Part shown: positions 28,001 through 41,660 of the stretch, piece by piece
How positions within the stretch are numbered: the stretch's first letter is position 1
Layout of the letters: each line of letters starts with the position of its first letter
From: Cladorhizidae sp. MBARI D1340-BT2
Taxonomy: Eukaryota > Porifera > Demospongiae > Poecilosclerida > Cladorhizidae
NCBI GenBank assembly: GCA_028752905.1
Contig: JAQNBH010000023.1
Span: 281,001-345,000 of the forward strand
Length of the DNA stretch: 64,000 nt
Direction: 5' to 3'
Program-made: the position numbers and the translations under genes
Notes under the pieces: model-generated
Database searches by the model: none
Told to the model about the DNA's origin: nothing
What the model saw: the letters and a program-made list of their open reading frames with translations, nothing else

Positions 28001-31000
28001 TGATTGATAATCTGTTGATATGTTGCAGATAAGGGCCTTCTCTATCAGTTGACAAAATCTGGGACTTTGGTCTTGTTAATTAGGGCAGTTATGAATTGTA
28101 CTCTTACTTGATGCTAAACATGTTAGCTTCGTAGATTATCCACACTTCACTGAATAGACTTGATGTATAGCTATTAAGATAGGACTCTCTAAGTGCTCTC
28201 TCTTGATACCAAACATCCATATATTCTGCACACTTCACTGTAATGGACTTGCAAGATAGGTATCTCTCAGTGTTCTCTATCTTGAGCTAAACATGTTAGC
28301 TTCATAGATTCTCCACACTTCACTGAATAGACTTGATATATAGTCTAAAGGTAGGCCTCTCTCTGTTCTCTCTCTTGATACCAAACATCCGTATATTCTG
28401 CATACATAGAATCACAAGATAAGTTTCTCCATGTGTTCTCTATCTTGATGCTAAACAGGTTAGCTTCATAGATTCTCCACACTTCACTGTATAAACTTGA
28501 TATATAGCTATTAAGATAGGTCTCTCCCTGTGCTCTCTGTTGATATCAAACATCCATAATATTCTGCACACTTCACTGTAATGGACTTGATATGATTCGA
28601 ATGATAGGTTTCATTATGTGTTCTCTATCTTGATATTTGCCCTAATTTGGTCTGTATGTTTCTCATTTTCCCCCCAAAAATCTTGCTTTTTTGCCGTAAA
28701 GCTCATAACTTTTCTACACTTTACCCAAAAAAGATAATTTTTATATCACCAGGATAGCCCTTCTAATTATCTGTCTTTTGTATGTGCCAAAATTTTGAGT
28801 ACTCTAAGTATTAGCAAGTTATGGTGATTTGAAGTGGTGAGGTTTGCGATCTTTCCTGGCGTTTTCCAGTTGCCAAAGCAGTGGCCTGCCAGTGAAAAAC
28901 CACTACATTTATTAATAATCTGTTGACATTTTGCAGATAAGGGCCTTCTCTATCAGTTGACAAAATCTGGGACTTTGGTCTTGTTAATTAGGGCAGTTAT
29001 GAATTGTACTCTTACTTGATGCTAAACATGTTAGCTTCGTAGATTATCCACACTTCACTGAATAGACTTGATGTATAGCTATTAAGATAGGACTCTCTAA
29101 GTGCTCTCTCTTGATACCAAACATCCATATATTCTGCACACTTCACTGTAATGGACTTGCAAGATAGGTATCTCTCAGTGTTCTCTATCTTGAGCTAAAC
29201 ATGTTAGCTTCATAGATTCTCCACACTTCACTGAATAGAGTTGATATATAGCTCTAAAGGTAGGCCTCTCTCTGTTCTCTCTCTTGATACCAAACATCCG
29301 TATATTCTGCATACATAGAATCACAAGATAGGTTTCTCTATGTGTTCTCTATCTTGATGCTAAACAGGTTAGCTTCATAGATTCTCCACACTTCACTGTA
29401 TAAACTTGATATATAGCTATTAAGATAGGTCTCTCCCTGTGCTCTCTGTTGATATCAAACATCCATAATATTCTGCACACTTCACTGTAATGGACTTGAT
29501 ATGATTCGAATGATAGGTTTCATTATGTGTTCTCTATCTTGATATTTGCCCTAATTTGGTCTATATGTTTCTCATTTCCCCCCCAAAAATCTTGCTTTTT
29601 TGCCGTAAAGCTCATAACTTTTCTACACTTTATCTCAAAAAGATAATTATTATATCACCGGATAGCCCTTCTAATTATCTGTCTTTTGTACGTGCCAAAA
29701 TTTTGAGTACTCTAAGTATTAGCAAGTTATGGTGATTTGAAGTGGTAAGGTTTGCGATCTTTCCTGGCGTTTTCCAGTTGCCAAAGCGGTGGCCTGCCAG
29801 TGAAAAACCACTACATTGATTGATAATCTGTTGACATGTTGCAGATAAGGGCCTTCTCTATCAGTTGACAAAATCTGGGACTTTGGTCTTGTTAATTAGG
29901 GCAGTTATGAATTGTACTCTTACTTGATGCTAAACATGTTAGCTTCGTAGATTATCCACACTTCACTGAATAGACTTGATGTATAGCTATTAAGATAGGA
30001 CTCTCTAAGTGCTCTCTCTTGATACCAAACATCCATATATTCTGCACACTTCACTGTAATGGACTTGCAAGATAGGTATCTCTCAGTGTTCTCTATCTTG
30101 AGCTAAACATGTTAGCTTCATAGATTCTCCACACTTCACTGAATAGACTTGATATATAGCTCTAAAGGTAGGCCTCTCTCTGTTCTCTCTCTTGATACCA
30201 AACATCCGTATATTCTGCATACATAGAATCACAAGATAGGTTTCTCTGTGTTCTCTATCTTGATGCTAAACAGGTTAGCTTCATAGATTCTCCACACTTC
30301 ACTGTATAAACTTGATATATAGCTATTAAGATAGGTCTCTCCCTGTGCTCTCTGTTGATATCAAACATCCATAATATTCTGCACACTTCACTGTAATGGA
30401 CTTGATATGATTCGAATGATAGGTTTCATTATGTGTTCTCTATCTTGATATTTGCCCTAATTTGGTCTATAATATGTTTCTCATTTTCCCCCCAAAAATC
30501 TTGTTATTTTGCCGTAAAGCTCATAACTTTTCTACACTTTACCCCAAAAAGATAATTTTTATATCACCGAATAGCCCTTCTAATTATCTGTCTTTTGTAC
30601 ATGCCAAAATTTTGAGTACTCTAAATATTAGCAAGTTATGGTGATTTGAAGTGGTAAGGTTTGCGATCTTTCCTGGCGTTTTCCAGTTGCCAAAGCGGTG
30701 GCCTGCCAGTGAAAAACCACTACATTGATTGATAATCTGTTGATATGTTGCAGATAAGGGCCTTCTCTATCAGTTGACAAAATCTGGGACTTTGGTCTTG
30801 TTAATTAGGGCAGTTATGAATTGTACTCTTACTTGATGCTAAACATGTTAGCTTCGTAGATTATCCACACTTCACTGAATAGACTTGATGTATAGCTATT
30901 AAGATAGGACTCTCTAAGTGCTCTCTCTTGATACCAAACATCCATATATTCTGCACACTTCACTGTAATGGACTTGCAAGATAGGTATCTCTCAGTGTTC

Positions 31001-34000
31001 TCTATCTTGAGCTAAACATGTTAGCTTCATAGATTCTCCACACTTCACTGAATAGACTTGATATATAGTCTAAAGGTAGGCCTCTCTCTGTTCTCTCTCT
31101 TGATACCAAACATCCGTATATTCTGCATACATAGAATCACAAGATAAGTTTCTCCATGTGTTCTCTATCTTGATGCTAAACAGGTTAGCTTCATAGATTC
31201 TCCACACTTCACTGTATAAACTTGATATATAGCTATTAAGATAGGTCTCTCCCTGTGCTCTCTGTTGATATCAAACATCCATAATATTCTGCACACTTCA
31301 CTGTAATGGACTTGATATGATTCGAATGATAGGTTTCATTATGTGTTCTCTATCTTGATATTTGCCCTAATTTGGTCTGTATGTTTCTCATTTTCCCCCC
31401 AAAAATCTTGCTTTTTTGCCGTAAAGCTCATAACTTTTCTACACTTTACCCAAAAAAGATAATTTTTATATCACCAGGATAGCCCTTCTAATTATCTGTC
31501 TTTTGTATGTGCCAAAATTTTGAGTACTCTAAGTATTAGCAAGTTATGGTGATTTGAAGTGGTGAGGTTTGCGATCTTTCCTGGCGTTTTCCAGTTGCCA
31601 AAGCAGTGGCCTGCCAGTGAAAAACCACTACATTTATTAATAATCTGTTGACATTTTGCAGATAAGGGCCTTCTCTATCAGTTGACAAAATCTGGGACTT
31701 TGGTCTTGTTAATTAGGGCAGTTATGAATTGTACTCTTACTTGATGCTAAACATGTTAGCTTCGTAGATTATCCACACTTCACTGAATAGACTTGATGTA
31801 TAGCTATTAAGATAGGACTCTCTAAGTGCTCTCTCTTGATACCAAACATCCATATATTCTGCACACTTCACTGTAATGGACTTGCAAGATAGGTATCTCT
31901 CAGTGTTCTCTATCTTGAGCTAAACATGTTAGCTTCATAGATTCTCCACACTTCACTGAATAGAGTTGATATATAGCTCTAAAGGTAGGCCTCTCTCTGT
32001 TCTCTCTCTTGATACCAAACATCCGTATATTCTGCATACATAGAATCACAAGATAGGTTTCTCTATGTGTTCTCTATCTTGATGCTAAACAGGTTAGCTT
32101 CATAGATTCTCCACACTTCACTGTATAAACTTGATATATAGCTATTAAGATAGGTCTCTCCCTGTGCTCTCTGTTGATATCAAACATCCATAATATTCTG
32201 CACACTTCACTGTAATGGACTTGATATGATTCGAATGATAGGTTTCATTATGTGTTCTCTATCTTGATATTTGCCCTAATTTGGTCTATATGTTTCTCAT
32301 TTCCCCCCCAAAAATCTTGCTTTTTTGCCGTAAAGCTCATAACTTTTCTACACTTTATCTCAAAAAGATAATTATTATATCACCGGATAGCCCTTCTAAT
32401 TATCTGTCTTTTGTACGTGCCAAAATTTTGAGTACTCTAAGTATTAGCAAGTTATGGTGATTTGAAGTGGTAAGGTTTGCGATCTTTCCTGGCGTTTTCC
32501 AGTTGCCAAAGCGGTGGCCTGCCAGTGAAAAACCACTACATTGATTGATAATCTGTTGACATGTTGCAGATAAGGGCCTTCTCTATCAGTTGACAAAATC
32601 TGGGACTTTGGTCTTGTTAATTAGGGCAGTTATGAATTGTACTCTTACTTGATGCTAAACATGTTAGCTTCGTAGATTATCCACACTTCACTGAATAGAC
32701 TTGATGTATAGCTATTAAGATAGGACTCTCTAAGTGCTCTCTCTTGATACCAAACATCCATATATTCTGCACACTTCACTGTAATGGACTTGCAAGATAG
32801 GTATCTCTCAGTGTTCTCTATCTTGAGCTAAACATGTTAGCTTCATAGATTCTCCACACTTCACTGAATAGACTTGATATATAGCTCTAAAGGTAGGCCT
32901 CTCTCTGTTCTCTCTCTTGATACCAAACATCCGTATATTCTGCATACATAGAATCACAAGATAGGTTTCTCTGTGTTCTCTATCTTGATGCTAAACAGGT
33001 TAGCTTCATAGATTCTCCACACTTCACTGTATAAACTTGATATATAGCTATTAAGATAGGTCTCTCCCTGTGCTCTCTGTTGATATCAAACATCCATAAT
33101 ATTCTGCACACTTCACTGTAATGGACTTGATATGATTCGAATGATAGGTTTCATTATGTGTTCTCTATCTTGATATTTGCCCTAATTTGGTCTATAATAT
33201 GTTTCTCATTTTCCCCCCAAAAATCTTGTTATTTTGCCGTAAAGCTCATAACTTTTCTACACTTTACCCCAAAAAGATAATTTTTATATCACCGAATAGC
33301 CCTTCTAATTATCTGTCTTTTGTACATGCCAAAATTTTGAGTACTCTAAATATTAGCAAGTTATGGTGATTTGAAGTGGTAAGGTTTGCGATCTTTCCTG
33401 GCGTTTTCCAGTTGCCAAAGCGGTGGCCTGCCAGTGAAAAACCACTACATTGATTGATAATCTGTTGATATGTTGCAGATAAGGGCCTTCTCTATCAGTT
33501 GACAAAATCTGGGACTTTGGTCTTGTTAATTAGGGCAGTTATGAATTGTACTCTTACTTGATGCTAAACATGTTAGCTTCGTAGATTATCCACACTTCAC
33601 TGAATAGACTTGATGTATAGCTATTAAGATAGGACTCTCTAAGTGCTCTCTCTTGATACCAAACATCCATATATTCTGCACACTTCACTGTAATGGACTT
33701 GCAAGATAGGTATCTCTCAGTGTTCTCTATCTTGAGCTAAACATGTTAGCTTCATAGATTCTCCACACTTCACTGAATAGACTTGATATATAGTCTAAAG
33801 GTAGGCCTCTCTCTGTTCTCTCTCTTGATACCAAACATCCGTATATTCTGCATACATAGAATCACAAGATAGGTTTCTCTGTGTTCTCTATCTTGATGCT
33901 AAACAGGTTAGCTTCATAGATTCTCCACACTTCACTGTATAAACTTGATATATAGCTATTAAGATAGGTCTCTCCCTGTGCTCTCTGTTGATATCAAACA

Positions 34001-34084
34001 TCCATAATATTCTGCACACTTCACTGTAATGGACTTGATATGATTCGAATGATAGGTTTCATTATGTGTTCTCTATCTTGATAT
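25004..34084. repeat. Satellite 1 block 5: C monomer then three-monomer HOR (A-D-E), 2725 bp x 3
   Basis: After a C monomer at 25004, landmarks at 25912, 26821, 27727, 28637, 29546, 30452, 31362, 32271 and 33177 give three A-D-E repeats. The E-specific 60-codon reading recurs at 27737, 30462 and 33187, each 2725 bp apart. Compared with the 3469-bp unit, the C monomer is missing. The E monomer here is full length and carries a distinctive ATATAGTCTAAAGG, where others read ATATAGCTCTAAAGG. The two HORs thus share A-D-E but differ by one monomer and by the presence of a 164-bp subrepeat pair. Confidence 0.93.
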
Positions 34085-37000
34085 TTGCCCTAATTTGGTC
34101 TATATGTTTCTCATTTCCCCCCCCAAAATCTTGCTATTTTGCCGTAAAGCTCATAACCTTTCTAGACTTTACCCAAAAAAGATAATTTTTATATCACCGG
34201 ATAGCCCTTCTAATTATCTGTCTTTTGTACGTGCCAAAATTTTGAGTACTCTAAGTGTTAGCAAGTTATGGTGATTTGAAGTGGTAAGGTTTGCGATCTT
34301 TCCTGGCGTTTTCCAGTTGCCAAAGCGGTGGCCTGCCAGTGAAAAACCACTACATTTATTGATAATCTGTTGACATGTTGCAGATAAGGGCCTTCTCTAT
34401 CAGTTGACAAAATCTGGGACTTTGGTCTTGTTAATTAGGGCAGTTATGAATTGTACTCTTACTTGATGCTAAACATGTTAGCTTCGTAGATTATCCACAC
34501 TTCACTGAATAGACTTGATGTATAGCTATTAAGATAGGACTCTCTAAGTGCTCTCTCTTGATACCAAACATCCATATATTCTGCACACTTCACTGTAATG
34601 GACTTGCAAGATAGGTATCTCTCAGTGTTCTCTATCTTGAGCTAAACATGTTAGCTTCATAGATTCTCCACACTTTACTGAATAGAGTTGATATATAGCT
34701 CTAAAGGTAGGCCTCTCTCTGTTCTCTCTCTTGATACCAAACATCCGTATATTCTGCATACATAGAATCACAAGATAGGTTTCTCTATGTGTTCTCTATC
34801 TTGATGCTAAACAGGTTAGCTTCATAGATTCTCCACACTTCACTGTGTAAACTTGATATATAGCTATTAAGATAGGTCTCTCCCTGTGCTCTCTGTTGAT
34901 ATCAAACATCCATAATATTCTGCATACTTCACTGTAATGGACTTGATATGATTCGAATGATAGGTTTCATTATGTGTTCTCTATCTTGATATTTGCCCTA
35001 ATTTGGTCTGTATGTTTCTCATTTTCCCCCCCAAAATCTTGCTTTTTTGCCGTAAAGCTCATAACTTTTCTACACTTTACCCAATAAAGATAATTTTTAT
35101 ATCACCAGGATAGCCCTTCTAATTATCTGTCTTTTGTACGTGCCAAAATTTTGAGTACTCTAAGTATTAGCAAGTTATGGTGATTTGAATTGGTGAGGTT
35201 TGCGATCTTTACTGGCATTTTCCAGTTGCCAAAGCGGTCGCCTGCCAGTGAAAAACCACTACATTTATTGATAATCTGTTGACATGTTGCAGATAAGGGC
35301 CTTCTCTATCAGTTGACAAAATCTGGGACTTTGGTCTTGTTAATTAGGGCAGTTATGAATTGTACTCTTACTTGATGCTAAACATGTTAGCTTCGTAGAT
35401 TATCCACACTTCACTGAATAGACTTGATGTATAGCTATTAAGATAGGACTCTCTAAGTGCTCTCTCTTGATACCAAACATCCATATATTCTGCACACTTC
35501 ACTGTAATGGACTTGCAAGATAGGTATCTCTCAGTGTTCTCTATCTTGAGCTAAACATGTTAGCTTCATAGATTCTCCACACTTCACTGAATAGAGTTGA
35601 TATATAGCTCTAAAGGTAGGCCTCTCTCTGTTCTCTCTCTTGATACCAAACATCCGTATATTCTGCATACATAGAATCACAAGATAGGTTTCTCTATGTG
35701 TTCTCTATCTTGATGCTAAACAGGTTAGCTTCATAGATTCTCCACACTTCACTGTGTAAACTTGATATATAGCTATTAAGATAGGTCTCTCCCTGTGCTC
35801 TCTGTTGATATCAAACATCCATAATATTCTGCATACTTCACTGTAATGGACTTGATATGATTCGAATGATAGGTTTCATTATGTGTTCTCTATCTTGATA
35901 TTTGCCCTAATTTGGTCTGTATGTTTCTCATTTTCCCCCCAAAAATCTTGCTTTTTTGCCGTAAAGCTCATAACTTTTCTACACTTTACCCAATAAAGAT
36001 AATTTTTATATCAGCCGGATAGCCCTTCTAATTATCTGTCTTTTGTACGTGCCAAAATTTTGAGTACTCTAAGTATTAGCAAGTTATGGTGATTTGAATT
36101 GGTGAGGTTTGCGATCTTTCCTGGCGTTTTCCAGTTGCCAAAGCGGTCGCCTGCCAGTGAAAAACCACTACATTTATTGATAATCTGTTGACATGTTGCA
36201 GATAAGGGCCTTCTCTATCAGTTGACAAAATCTGGGACTTTGGTCTTGTTAATTAGGGCAGTTATGAATTGTACTCTTACTTGATGCTAAACATGTTAGC
36301 TTCGTAGATTATCCACACTTCACTGAATAGACTTGATGTATAGCTATTAAGATAGGACTCTCTAAGTGCTCTCTCTTGATACCAAACATCCATATATTCT
36401 GCACACTTCACTGTAATGGACTTGCAAGATAGGTATCTCTCAGTGTTCTCTATCTTGAGCTAAACATGTTAGCTTCATAGATTCTCCACACTTCACTGAA
36501 TAGAGTTGATATATAGCTCTAAAGGTAGGCCTCTCTCTGTTCTCTCTCTTGATACCAAACATCCGTATATTCTGCATACATAGAATCACAAGATAGGTTT
36601 CTCTATGTGTTCTCTATCTTGATGCTAAACAGGTTAGCTTCATAGATTCTCCACACTTCACTGTATAAACTTGATATATAGCTATTAAGATAGGTCTCTC
36701 CCTGTGCTCTCTGTTGATATCAAACATCCATAATATTCTGCACACTTCACTGTAATGGACTTGATATGATTCGAATGATAGGTTTCATTATGTGTTCTCT
36801 ATCTTGATATTTGCCCTAATTTGGTCTATATGTTTCTAATTTTTCCCCCAAAATCTTGCTTTTTTGCCGTAAAGCTCATAACTTTTCTATACTTTACCCC
36901 CAAAAAATAATTTTTATATCACCGGATAGCCCTTCTAATTATCTGTCTTTTGTAAGTGCCAAAATTTTTAGTACTCTAAGTATTAGCAAGTTATGGTGAT

Positions 37001-38101
37001 TTGAAGTGGTAAGGTTTGCGATCTTTCCTGGCGTTTTCCAGTTGCCAAAGCGGTGGCCTGCCAGTGAAAAACCACTACATTTATTGATAATCTGTTGACA
37101 TGTTGCAGATAAGGGCCTTCTCTATCAGTTGACAAAATCTGGGACTTTGGTCTTGTTAATTAGGGCAGTTATGAATTGTACTACTCTTACTTGATGCTAA
37201 ACATGTTAGCTTCGTAGATTATCCACACTTCACTGAATAGACTTGATGTATAGCTATTAAGATAGGACTCTCTAAGTGCTCTCTCTTGATACCAAACATC
37301 CATATATTCTGCACACTTCACTGTAATGGACTTGCAAGATAGGTATCTCTCAGTGTTCTCTATCTTGAGCTAAACATGTTAGCTTCATAGATTCTCCACA
37401 CTTCACTGAATAGAGTTGATATATAGCTCTAAAGGTAGGCCTCTCTCTGTTCTCTCTCTTGATACCAAACATCCATATATTCTGCATATATAGAATCACA
37501 AGATAGGTTTCTCTATGTGTTATCTATCTTGATGCTAAACAGGTTAGCTTCATAGATTCTCCACACTTCACTGTATAAACTTGATATATAGCTATTAAGA
37601 TAGGTCTCTCCCTGTGCTCTCTGTTGATATCAAACATCCATAATATTCTGCACACTTCACTGTAATGGACTTGATATGATTCGAATGATAGGTTTCATTA
37701 TGTGTTCTCTATCTTGATATTTGCCCTAATTTGGTCTATATGTTTCTCATTTCCCCCCCAAAAATCTTGTTATTTTGCCATAAAGCTCATAACTTTTCTA
37801 CACTTTACCCCAAAAAGAAAATTTTTATATCACCGGATAGCCCTTCTAATTATCTGTCTTTTGTACGTGCCAAAATTTTGAGTACTCTAAGTATTAGCAA
37901 GTTATGTTGATTTGAAGTGGTAAGGTTTGCGATCTTTCCTGGCGTTTTCCAGTAGCCAAAGCGGTGGCCTGCCAGTGAAAAACCACTACATTTATTGATA
38001 ATCTGTTGACATGTTGCAGATAAGGGCCTTCTCTATCAGTTGACAAAATCTGGGACTTTGGTCTTGTTAATTAGGGCAGTTATGAATTGTACTCTTACTT
38101 G
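34085..38101. repeat. Satellite 1 block 6: diverged monomers at the array edge
   Basis: Five monomers start at 34085, 34992, 35902, 36811 and 37721; the last is cut at 38101. They belong to none of the A-E groups. They carry private changes, for example TTTACTGGCATTTTCC near 35210, GGTCGCCTGCC in two neighbours, a duplicated ACTACTCTTAC near 37180, GCCATAAAGC near 37779 and AGTAGCCAAAG near 37952. Two neighbours (34992 and 35902) share several of these. Greater divergence at the array margin is expected where unequal exchange no longer homogenises monomers. Confidence 0.85.
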
Positions 38102-39706
38102 AAAAACTGTCTGAATTCGCTCAAAATGGCTCAATGCTTCCACTTCAGTATTATGGAACTGTTTCTACTCTTTTAAATTACAAAAAACATCTTTTGGTGA
38201 GACAGGGGGAAAAAACTCCAATTGGGGCTTTTTTTTAGATGTTTGGGTAAAAACTGTCGGAAATCACTCATTCTCATCAAAATGGGCACATGAACTTCCT
38301 TTTCAAAATTATATAAATACTTTTATTGAGAAATTTTCCGTTTTTAACCTCTATTTTGCTCCAATTGGGACAGATCATTTTGAGGAAAAACTGTCTGAAA
38401 TCAGTCAATTTTGTCAAAATGGCACACTAGCTTCCCCCTCTAGGTTATGAAACTGTTTCTACTCATTAAACGACAGAATTTCTTTTGGTGAGAAATCTCA
38501 CCATTTTAAACGAAAGAAGCGGAAATTTTGGTGTTTTGAACAAAACCGTCAGAAACCGGTCATTCTTGTAAAAATGGCTTCCTTTTCAACATTATTGAAC
38601 TCATTCTACTCTTTAAACGACAAAATATCTTTGGTTGAGAAATCTTACGTTTTTAACCTCTATTTGGCTCTTATTGGGACGTTTTAGAGCGTTTTGAGGC
38701 TAAACTGTCTGAAATCGCTCTATCTTGTAAAAATGGCACAATAGCTTACTCTTCAACATGAAACTGTTTCTACTCTTTAAATGACAGAAAATGTCTTTTG
38801 GTAAAAAATCTTCCGTTTTTAACGATTTGGGATTTTTTAAGCAAAAACTGTCTGAAATCGCTGTCAAAATTGTGCACATCAGCAACATTATATAACTGTT
38901 TCTACTCTCTAAATGACACTTTTGGTGAGAAATCTACCCTTTTTAGACTATTTGGTTCCAATTTGGACTTTTTTTTAGCGTGTTGAGGAAAAACTGTCTG
39001 AAATCACTCATTCTTGTCAAAATCGGTAAATTACCTTCTCTTTCAACATTATGGAACCGATACTGCTCTTTAAATGACAGTAAATGTCTTTTGGTGAGAA
39101 ATCTTCAGTTTTTAACTGAAAGAAACTCTATTGTACTCCAATTGGGAGGGTTTTGGGGAAAAAGTGCCTGAAATAGCTCAATTGTGCCAAAATGGCAAAT
39201 TAATACTATTTCTCTTGAAATGTCAGAAAACGTCTGAAAGAAGCTGTATTTTACTCCATTTGGGACGTTTTGAAGCGTTTTGAGGAAAACCTGTCTGAAA
39301 TCGCTGTCAAAATTGTGCACATCGGCTTTCTTTTCATCATTATATAACTATTTCTACTCTTTATAGGACAGAAAACGTCTTTTGACGAGAAATCTTATAT
39401 TTTTAACCGTAACAAGCTCTATTTTGCTCCAATTGGGACTTTTTTGAGCGTTTTTAGGAAAAAAGGTCTAGATATTGTAAAAATGGGAACATTAGCTTCC
39501 TTTCAAACATTATCTAAATGTTTCTACTCTTTAAATAACAGAAAACGTCTTAGGGTGATAAATCTCCCCCTTTTAAGCTCTATTTTGCTCCAAATGGGGC
39601 GTTTTTGGCGTTTTTAGGAAAGACTGTCTGGAATCGCTCATTCTTGTCAAAATAGGCACATTAGCTACTTTTCAACATTGGAACTGTTACTTCTCATTAA
39701 ACGATA
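38102..39706 (+). repeat. Satellite 2, degenerate ~150-bp tandem repeat, forward orientation (unit 1 left arm)
   Basis: A motif near AAAACTGTCTGAAATCGCTC recurs near 38104, 38251, 38389, 38541, 38702, 38846, 38990, 39164, 39291 and 39621, spaced about 127-174 bp. Between occurrences come CAAAATGGGCACATTAGCTTCC, then TTCAACATTATGGAACTG, TTTCTACTCTTTAAACGACAG, CTTTTGGTGAGAAATCT and TTTTGCTCCAATTGGGACG variants. Repeats are far more diverged than those of satellite 1. Small ORFs of 60-71 codons on both strands follow the repeat and look spurious. The reverse complement of this block is found at 45761-47604 with local deletions on each side. Confidence 0.9.
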
Positions 39707-40728
39707 GTTACAAATGCCCAACCATCCCAGAAGAAGCCTGTACAGCGTAACTCTTTCCCTCCTGATGTTAGCTAGCACCTACAATGCCATGCCCTCCTAG
39801 ATGCTGCTGCATAAATCCAAGCAGGAGTGGATCTACTTATAAAGAGTGATGACATTCTGAGGGATTTCAGGCTAGCCAGGTGCCTATACAGCTTTCATTG
39901 GCTTGCAGAGACGGCAGTAAAGGTAAGGAAGATTCTGTTTATGATGGCAATTTGTGATTGTCAGTAAGTTCAACAAGACTTGTAATCCTAGATTAAGATA
40001 TACTGTAATTTACATGATGGTTTCATGAAATACATCTAGGTTGGACACACAGAGAGCCAAGAGACATGTAAATTAATTAAAGTTGATCAAGACATGTAAT
40101 CCTAGATTTAGATATACTGTAACTTACATAATATGAGGATTTCATGAAGAGGGTTGGAAACAGAGAGCCAAGAGACACTTTCAAATAAATTGAAGTTGAT
40201 CAAATCATGCCATAGAATACTGTAACTCACCTGTAAAGTTCAGCTGTGTATCCCTAGAGTCCCTTCACATGGATGGATGTCGCAGGGACAGTGCACTTGA
40301 GCTTAATGGTAGCCAAGTGAGCATTCTGATCTCTGTGGGTATAGTAAATATTTTACAATCAATTCTTGACTCAAGTATAAATGATCGCTAGTTACATGCT
40401 ATACCTGTTAGGTGACATTAAAATCACCTTCTCAGTAATCAACTTCAATTTTCTTTCTCGACATTTCGACTAGATGTTCTAGTCTTCATCAGGAATGTGA
40501 CGTTAAGGCTCATGTGAGCCCAGTAGCTACCTATCCACCATATGGCAGTACACGCACCTAGCACGTGCAGCGGTTGTAAAAAAAATTAAATAATTAAATA
40601 AATTAAATAAATAATTTAAAATAAAAATTAATAAATACATAAATAAAATTAATTGAACAACAAATAAAAATGTACATACATAAATAAACAAATAAAACAA
40701 CAAATTCAAATATAAAATACATGTACAT
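39707..40728. repeat. Left flank of unit 1 (inverted copy of 44757-45760)
   Basis: The segment starts GTTACAAATGCCCAACCATC directly after satellite 2 and ends in an A/T-rich stretch leading into (TAA)n. Inside it, from about 39969 to 40232, there are two to three imperfect repeats of about 113 bp with AGAGAGCCAAGAGACA and GATCAAGACATGTAATCC. The minus-strand hammerhead-like motif lies at 40453-40497. The segment recurs in all five arms of the window, in opposite orientation on left and right. I see no ORF worth annotating; the 60-codon minus-strand reading at 40527-40709 is A/T-rich low complexity. It may be the PLE terminal repeat region, since it lies downstream of the PLE ORF. Confidence 0.85.
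40453..40497 (-). ncRNA. Hammerhead-ribozyme-like motif, unit 1 left arm
   Basis: On the minus strand the core box CTGATGA (40486-40492) is followed by a 7-bp helix II, GACTAGA/TCTAGTC with a 3-base loop, then GAAA and TGTC. Box order and spacing match a hammerhead with predicted cleavage after GTC. Helix I is short (CATTC against GAAAG, one mismatch) and helix III would be only one or two base pairs. Such minimal hammerheads are known from the terminal repeats of Penelope-like retroelements. The motif is on the same strand as, and downstream of, PLE copy 1, as expected for that family. Activity is not shown. Confidence 0.72.
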
Positions 40729-41583
<855 letters not shown>

Positions 41584-41660
41584 TGATAAAATAATTAAAA
41601 AAATTAAAAATGTAATTATGGTGGTCGTGGCTTCAAGTTCAGGCTCTTCAGAGTAGTTCT

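Larger units (their letters stand above)
1..38101. repeat. Satellite 1: tandem array, ~908-bp monomer, 44 monomers
   Basis: The landmark ttgccctaatttggtct recurs 44 times in one orientation, from 142 to 37721. Spacings are 906-910 bp, or 744-746 bp for short monomers. No other sequence interrupts the array. Neighbouring monomers differ by only a few bases, which implies recent homogenisation. The monomer is AT-rich with CT-rich subrepeats and I can see no credible coding frame. The 60- and 71-codon ORFs that recur here are chance frames limited to particular monomer variants. Size, uniform orientation and higher-order ordering fit a pericentromeric, centromeric or subtelomeric satellite, but no telomere repeat is seen and location is inference. 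I do not recognise the family. Confidence 0.97.

Noticed and set aside
1..38101. CRISPR-like array
   Set aside because: The repeat is about 908 bp with homologous subrepeats and no unique spacers. No cas genes are present and the context is eukaryotic.
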